Assembly: GCF_000017265.1 (NCBI RefSeq)
Contig: NC_011143.1
Span: 310,001-374,000 of the forward strand
Length of the DNA stretch: 64,000 nucleotides
Direction: 5' to 3'
Source: Phenylobacterium zucineum HLK1
GTDB lineage: Bacteria > Pseudomonadota > Alphaproteobacteria > Caulobacterales > Caulobacteraceae
Made by a program: the position numbers and the translations under genes. Every line of letters starts with the position of its first letter. The stretch's first letter is position 1. Below the pieces are notes generated by a model, which was given only the letters and a program-made list of their open reading frames with translations, searched no databases and was not told the origin of the DNA. Of the stretch, positions 61,713 through 64,000 are shown piece after piece.

Positions 61713-63720
61713 TCAGGCGGCGGCGCTGAGCAGGGTCTGCGGCGGCCACTTGCCGAGCACCGCCGTCAGCACCTCCGGCTTGTCGACCGGGACAAAGACC
61801 CTGGGGGTGTAGGCGATGATCTCCACGAAGCAGCCGAGAGCCTGGAAGGCGGAGCGCTGCGGGGCGGCGCCTACGACCTCCAGCCGAAACCGGTCCATCA
61901 CCTTCGCCCGGCGCAGCCAGAACCCGCCCGCCAAGGCGATCGAGGTGTTCTCGCGCAAGACCAAGTGCGCCGCGCTGGCGCCATCGCCCACGGCCGTCGC
62001 CACGTCGCTGAGCCCAAGCGCCACTTTCAACTTGGCCGCGTCGCTTGGCTCGAGGACGCGTCCGAGCCAGCGGCGGCCGTCCGGCGCCTTGAGCCGGCGG
62101 ACATAGGTGCGCTGGTCGGGAAGGCTGCTCCACACCGGCAACAGCAGGCCGGTGGCGAGGATCAGCTCCCGCGTGCGCCAGGGATCGGCCTCGGCCAGCT
62201 CAGCCTCCCACGCCTCGCGCCAGCGGCTTTCATCCGTGTCCTCCCAGGCGGACTCCTCGAATGTTTTCCGCGTGAGCAGCGACCGCTTCTCTGGCCGGAT
62301 GAGCCGCACCGCGGGCACCAGGCGATCCTGATCGTCGGTCGTCGTCAGGCCTTGCACGACGAGGGCGGCGCGGCCGGACTTGGCGTTGACGGCGTAACGA
62401 AGCGCCGCTTCGTCCTGGCCGCGCCGGGCGTCGTCCGCGCTGGCCAACTCCCGCCGCGTGCGGATCGCGAAGGTCACGAGCTTGGTCTCCGCGCCGGTCG
62501 TGGCGTCGGTGCGGACGACCTCCTCGGCCAGGAGGCTGACGTCGTCGGCGTCGATGTCCTCCAGGCCCCGGTCAAGGGCGCCCGCCGCCGCAGCCCGCTC
62601 CAGAATGCCGGCGAGCAGCGACTCGAAGGCTTCGAACAGGGCGTTCTGATCCTCGATCCTGAGCGCCAGCATGCGGTTCAGGAAGGTGTTCATCGGCGGG
62701 AGGTCCTCAGGCGCCTTCAACCCGCCCTCGGCGTCCAGCAGGTGCAGGCCGGTCTTGGCCTCGAACGTCTCCCGGTCCATGGCCGCCACGTCGCCCCAAT
62801 GCAGCGCCACATAGAAGGCCTGCAGCGCGCGCCGGGCCCACGCGCTTTCCAGGTTGTCCTCGGCGCGGAAGAGCCCCTGTCCGGCCGTGCGCCGCTCGCC
62901 CTTGGTCAGGGCGCCCAGGCTGTCCAGCCGTCGCGAGATGGTCGAGGTGAAGCGCTTCTCGCCATGGATGTCCGTGGTCACCGGACAGAAGAGCGGGGCG
63001 CTCGCCTGGTTGGTGCGGTGCGAGCGGCCGAGTCCCTGGATGGCCACGTCGGCTCGCCAGCCCGGCTCGACCAGATAGTGGCGGCGACGCTCGGTGTTCC
63101 CGCAGTTCAGGTCCGCGTGGTAGCTCCGACCCGTGCCGCCGGCGTCGGAGAACACCAGGATGCGCTTGCGGCCGCTCATGAAGGCGTCGGTTTCGGCGCG
63201 GGCGGCCGAGGCGCTGCGGCGCTCGACCACGCGACGGCCGTCACGGGCGACGACCCGCCGGGACCGTCCGGTGATTTCCGCGACCTGGTCGGGTCCGAAA
63301 GCGTCGAGCAGCGCGTCCAGCACGCCGGGGACCGCCGGCAGGCAGGCGAGTTCGGTGATCAGGGCCTCGCGCAGGCGCAGCGCCTCCTGGCTGAGCACCG
63401 GCCGCCCGTCCACGATCAGCGGCCGCAGCGTGACGGCGCCGTCCTCGTCCTCGATGCTTTCCATGGCGGTCACCGGGAAGGCCCCCTTGAGGCAGTCCAG
63501 CGCCTGATCCTTCGGCGTCAGGTCCACGGCCAGGTTGTTCCACTCCTCCGGCGGGATCTCGGCCAGCCGCCGTTCCATCACCGCTTCATGGGTGGAGACG
63601 ATCTGCACCACGGCCGAGCGCCCGTGGGCGAGGTCCTCGCGGATCGAGGCGATCAGGGTGGGCGCCTTCAGACCGGACAACAGCGCGCCGAAGAAACGCA
63701 GCTTCGCGCCCTCGAAAGCA
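61713..63720 (-). pseudogene. Strawberry-notch-type helicase, 5' end cut by IS110
   Basis: About 669 residues of the C-terminal part of bacterial strawberry-notch (SBNO-like) helicase/methyltransferase proteins carried by large plasmids. LVFSDAGGTGRSYHADLNC, HYLVEPGWRADVAIQGLGRS, HRTNQASAPLFCPVTTDI, RFTSTISRRLDSLGALTKGE match the helicase C_4 domain with its arginine motif (GLGRSHRTNQ). The DEAD-box domain and any methyltransferase domain should lie upstream but the similarity ends at about 63720, where IS110 end sequence begins. Confidence 0.8.
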
Positions 63721-63807
63721 GATGGGGTGGATGGCTCCCGCTCACGGCATCTGAGTGCCAGACTTGTGGAAGTTGTCGAACAACCACGAGCGAAGGGAGC
63801 CACCCAG

Positions 63808-64000
63808 ATGGAGATTACAACGATCGGCCTGGATCTCGCCAAGAGCGTTTTTCAGGTTCACGCGGTTGACGCCGAGGGGAAGGTCATCGTCCGCAAAGCT
63901 CTTCGACGAGCCCAGGTTCTGCCGTTCTTCAAGACCGCGCCGCCCTGCCTGGTGGGGATCGAGGCCTGCGGCACGTCGCACCATTGGGCGCGCGAGCTGA
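63808..64000 (+). CDS. IS110-family transposase, runs off the window
   Basis: First 64 residues: MEITTIGLDLAKSVFQVHAV, KALRRAQVLPFFKTAPPCLV, GIEACGTSHHWARE, the DEDD-type N-terminal domain of IS110 transposases (first Asp in GLDLAKS, Glu in GIEACG). Different from the copy at 39957-40982. ATG 63808 is preceded by GGGAGC. The element probably begins near 63721, inside the helicase gene. Confidence 0.92.
   Translation, partial: MEITTIGLDLAKSVFQVHAVDAEGKVIVRKALRRAQVLPFFKTAPPCLVGIEACGTSHHWAREL

Noticed and set aside
61965..63869. Long plus-strand open frame across the helicase region
   Set aside because: The minus strand carries clear helicase motifs; the plus frame is Arg/Gly/His-rich and is a GC-rich shadow.
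1..64000. CRISPR arrays, rRNA and tRNA genes
   Set aside because: No regularly spaced direct repeats or rRNA-like blocks were seen, and no tRNA cloverleaf was recognised by eye; a tRNA scan could still reveal one.

Overview
The window is GC-rich accessory DNA from an alphaproteobacterium, most likely Caulobacteraceae (Caulobacter, Phenylobacterium or Brevundimonas type). I base this on the lipoprotein family at 5530-6129, which I know from Caulobacter, on the small-protein and RpoH repertoire, and on the codon style. It is probably a large plasmid or an integrative element. It carries a relaxase/MobC pair with an RP4-like nick site, an SSB, an ArdC fragment, a strawberry-notch-type helicase, two toxin-antitoxin modules, and six insertion sequences or IS fragments. 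No rRNA or CRISPR array was seen, and I recognised no tRNA by eye.

Layout. 1-13262: envelope and metal-stress genes: broken SRPBCC protein, lipid kinase, orphan FlgC, MgtC, zf-TFIIB protein, lipoproteins, CusF-like protein, a cytochrome c/FTR1 iron permease split by a stop codon, an HMA-CDF exporter, a TPR-methyltransferase and a MAPEG protein. 13263-25446: an intact IS21-family element inside a DUF302 gene with a 7-bp target duplication, a Met-rich periplasmic protein with an FNR-type box, a PaaK-like ligase, a hybrid histidine kinase, a Crp regulator, then a truncated second IS21 copy abutting an IS3-family copy. 25447-32800: GST, exonuclease III, atypical receiver, second RpoH, MscS, DUF2971 and small accessory genes. 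32818-34947: mobilisation region. 34948-45643: LysR/MBL pair, a membrane-SH3 protein, an IS110 transposase, RES/Xre and PemK/Phd toxin-antitoxin pairs, SSB and a peptidase fragment. 45811-54151: membrane and lipoproteins, then a catabolic cluster (amidase, Baeyer-Villiger-type monooxygenase, SDR, Crp regulator, two enoyl-CoA hydratases). 54152-54986: an ACT-domain operon preceded by an Ile/Leu/Val-containing leader peptide and attenuator. 55204-64000: decayed HWE kinase, an E2-associated cysteine-rich protein translationally coupled to a tandem nucleotide cyclase that is split by an IS3 copy and cut by an IS407-type element, then truncated ardC, helicase and IS110.

How the genes may work together. 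Three copies of one MerR-type operator (9406-9436, 9479-9509, 18425-18455) tie the iron permease, the HMA-CDF exporter and the PaaK-like ligase into one predicted metal regulon whose regulator is outside the window. The nick site lies just upstream of mobC. The cyclase/E2 pair looks like the remains of a nucleotide-signalling module linked to ubiquitin-like chemistry, possibly a defence system, inactivated by mobile elements.

Several genes (1-7.3 kb, mobC, the HWE kinase) are broken by single-base shifts, so read-level indel errors should be excluded before calling them pseudogenes. Family names come from recognising motifs; no database search was possible.
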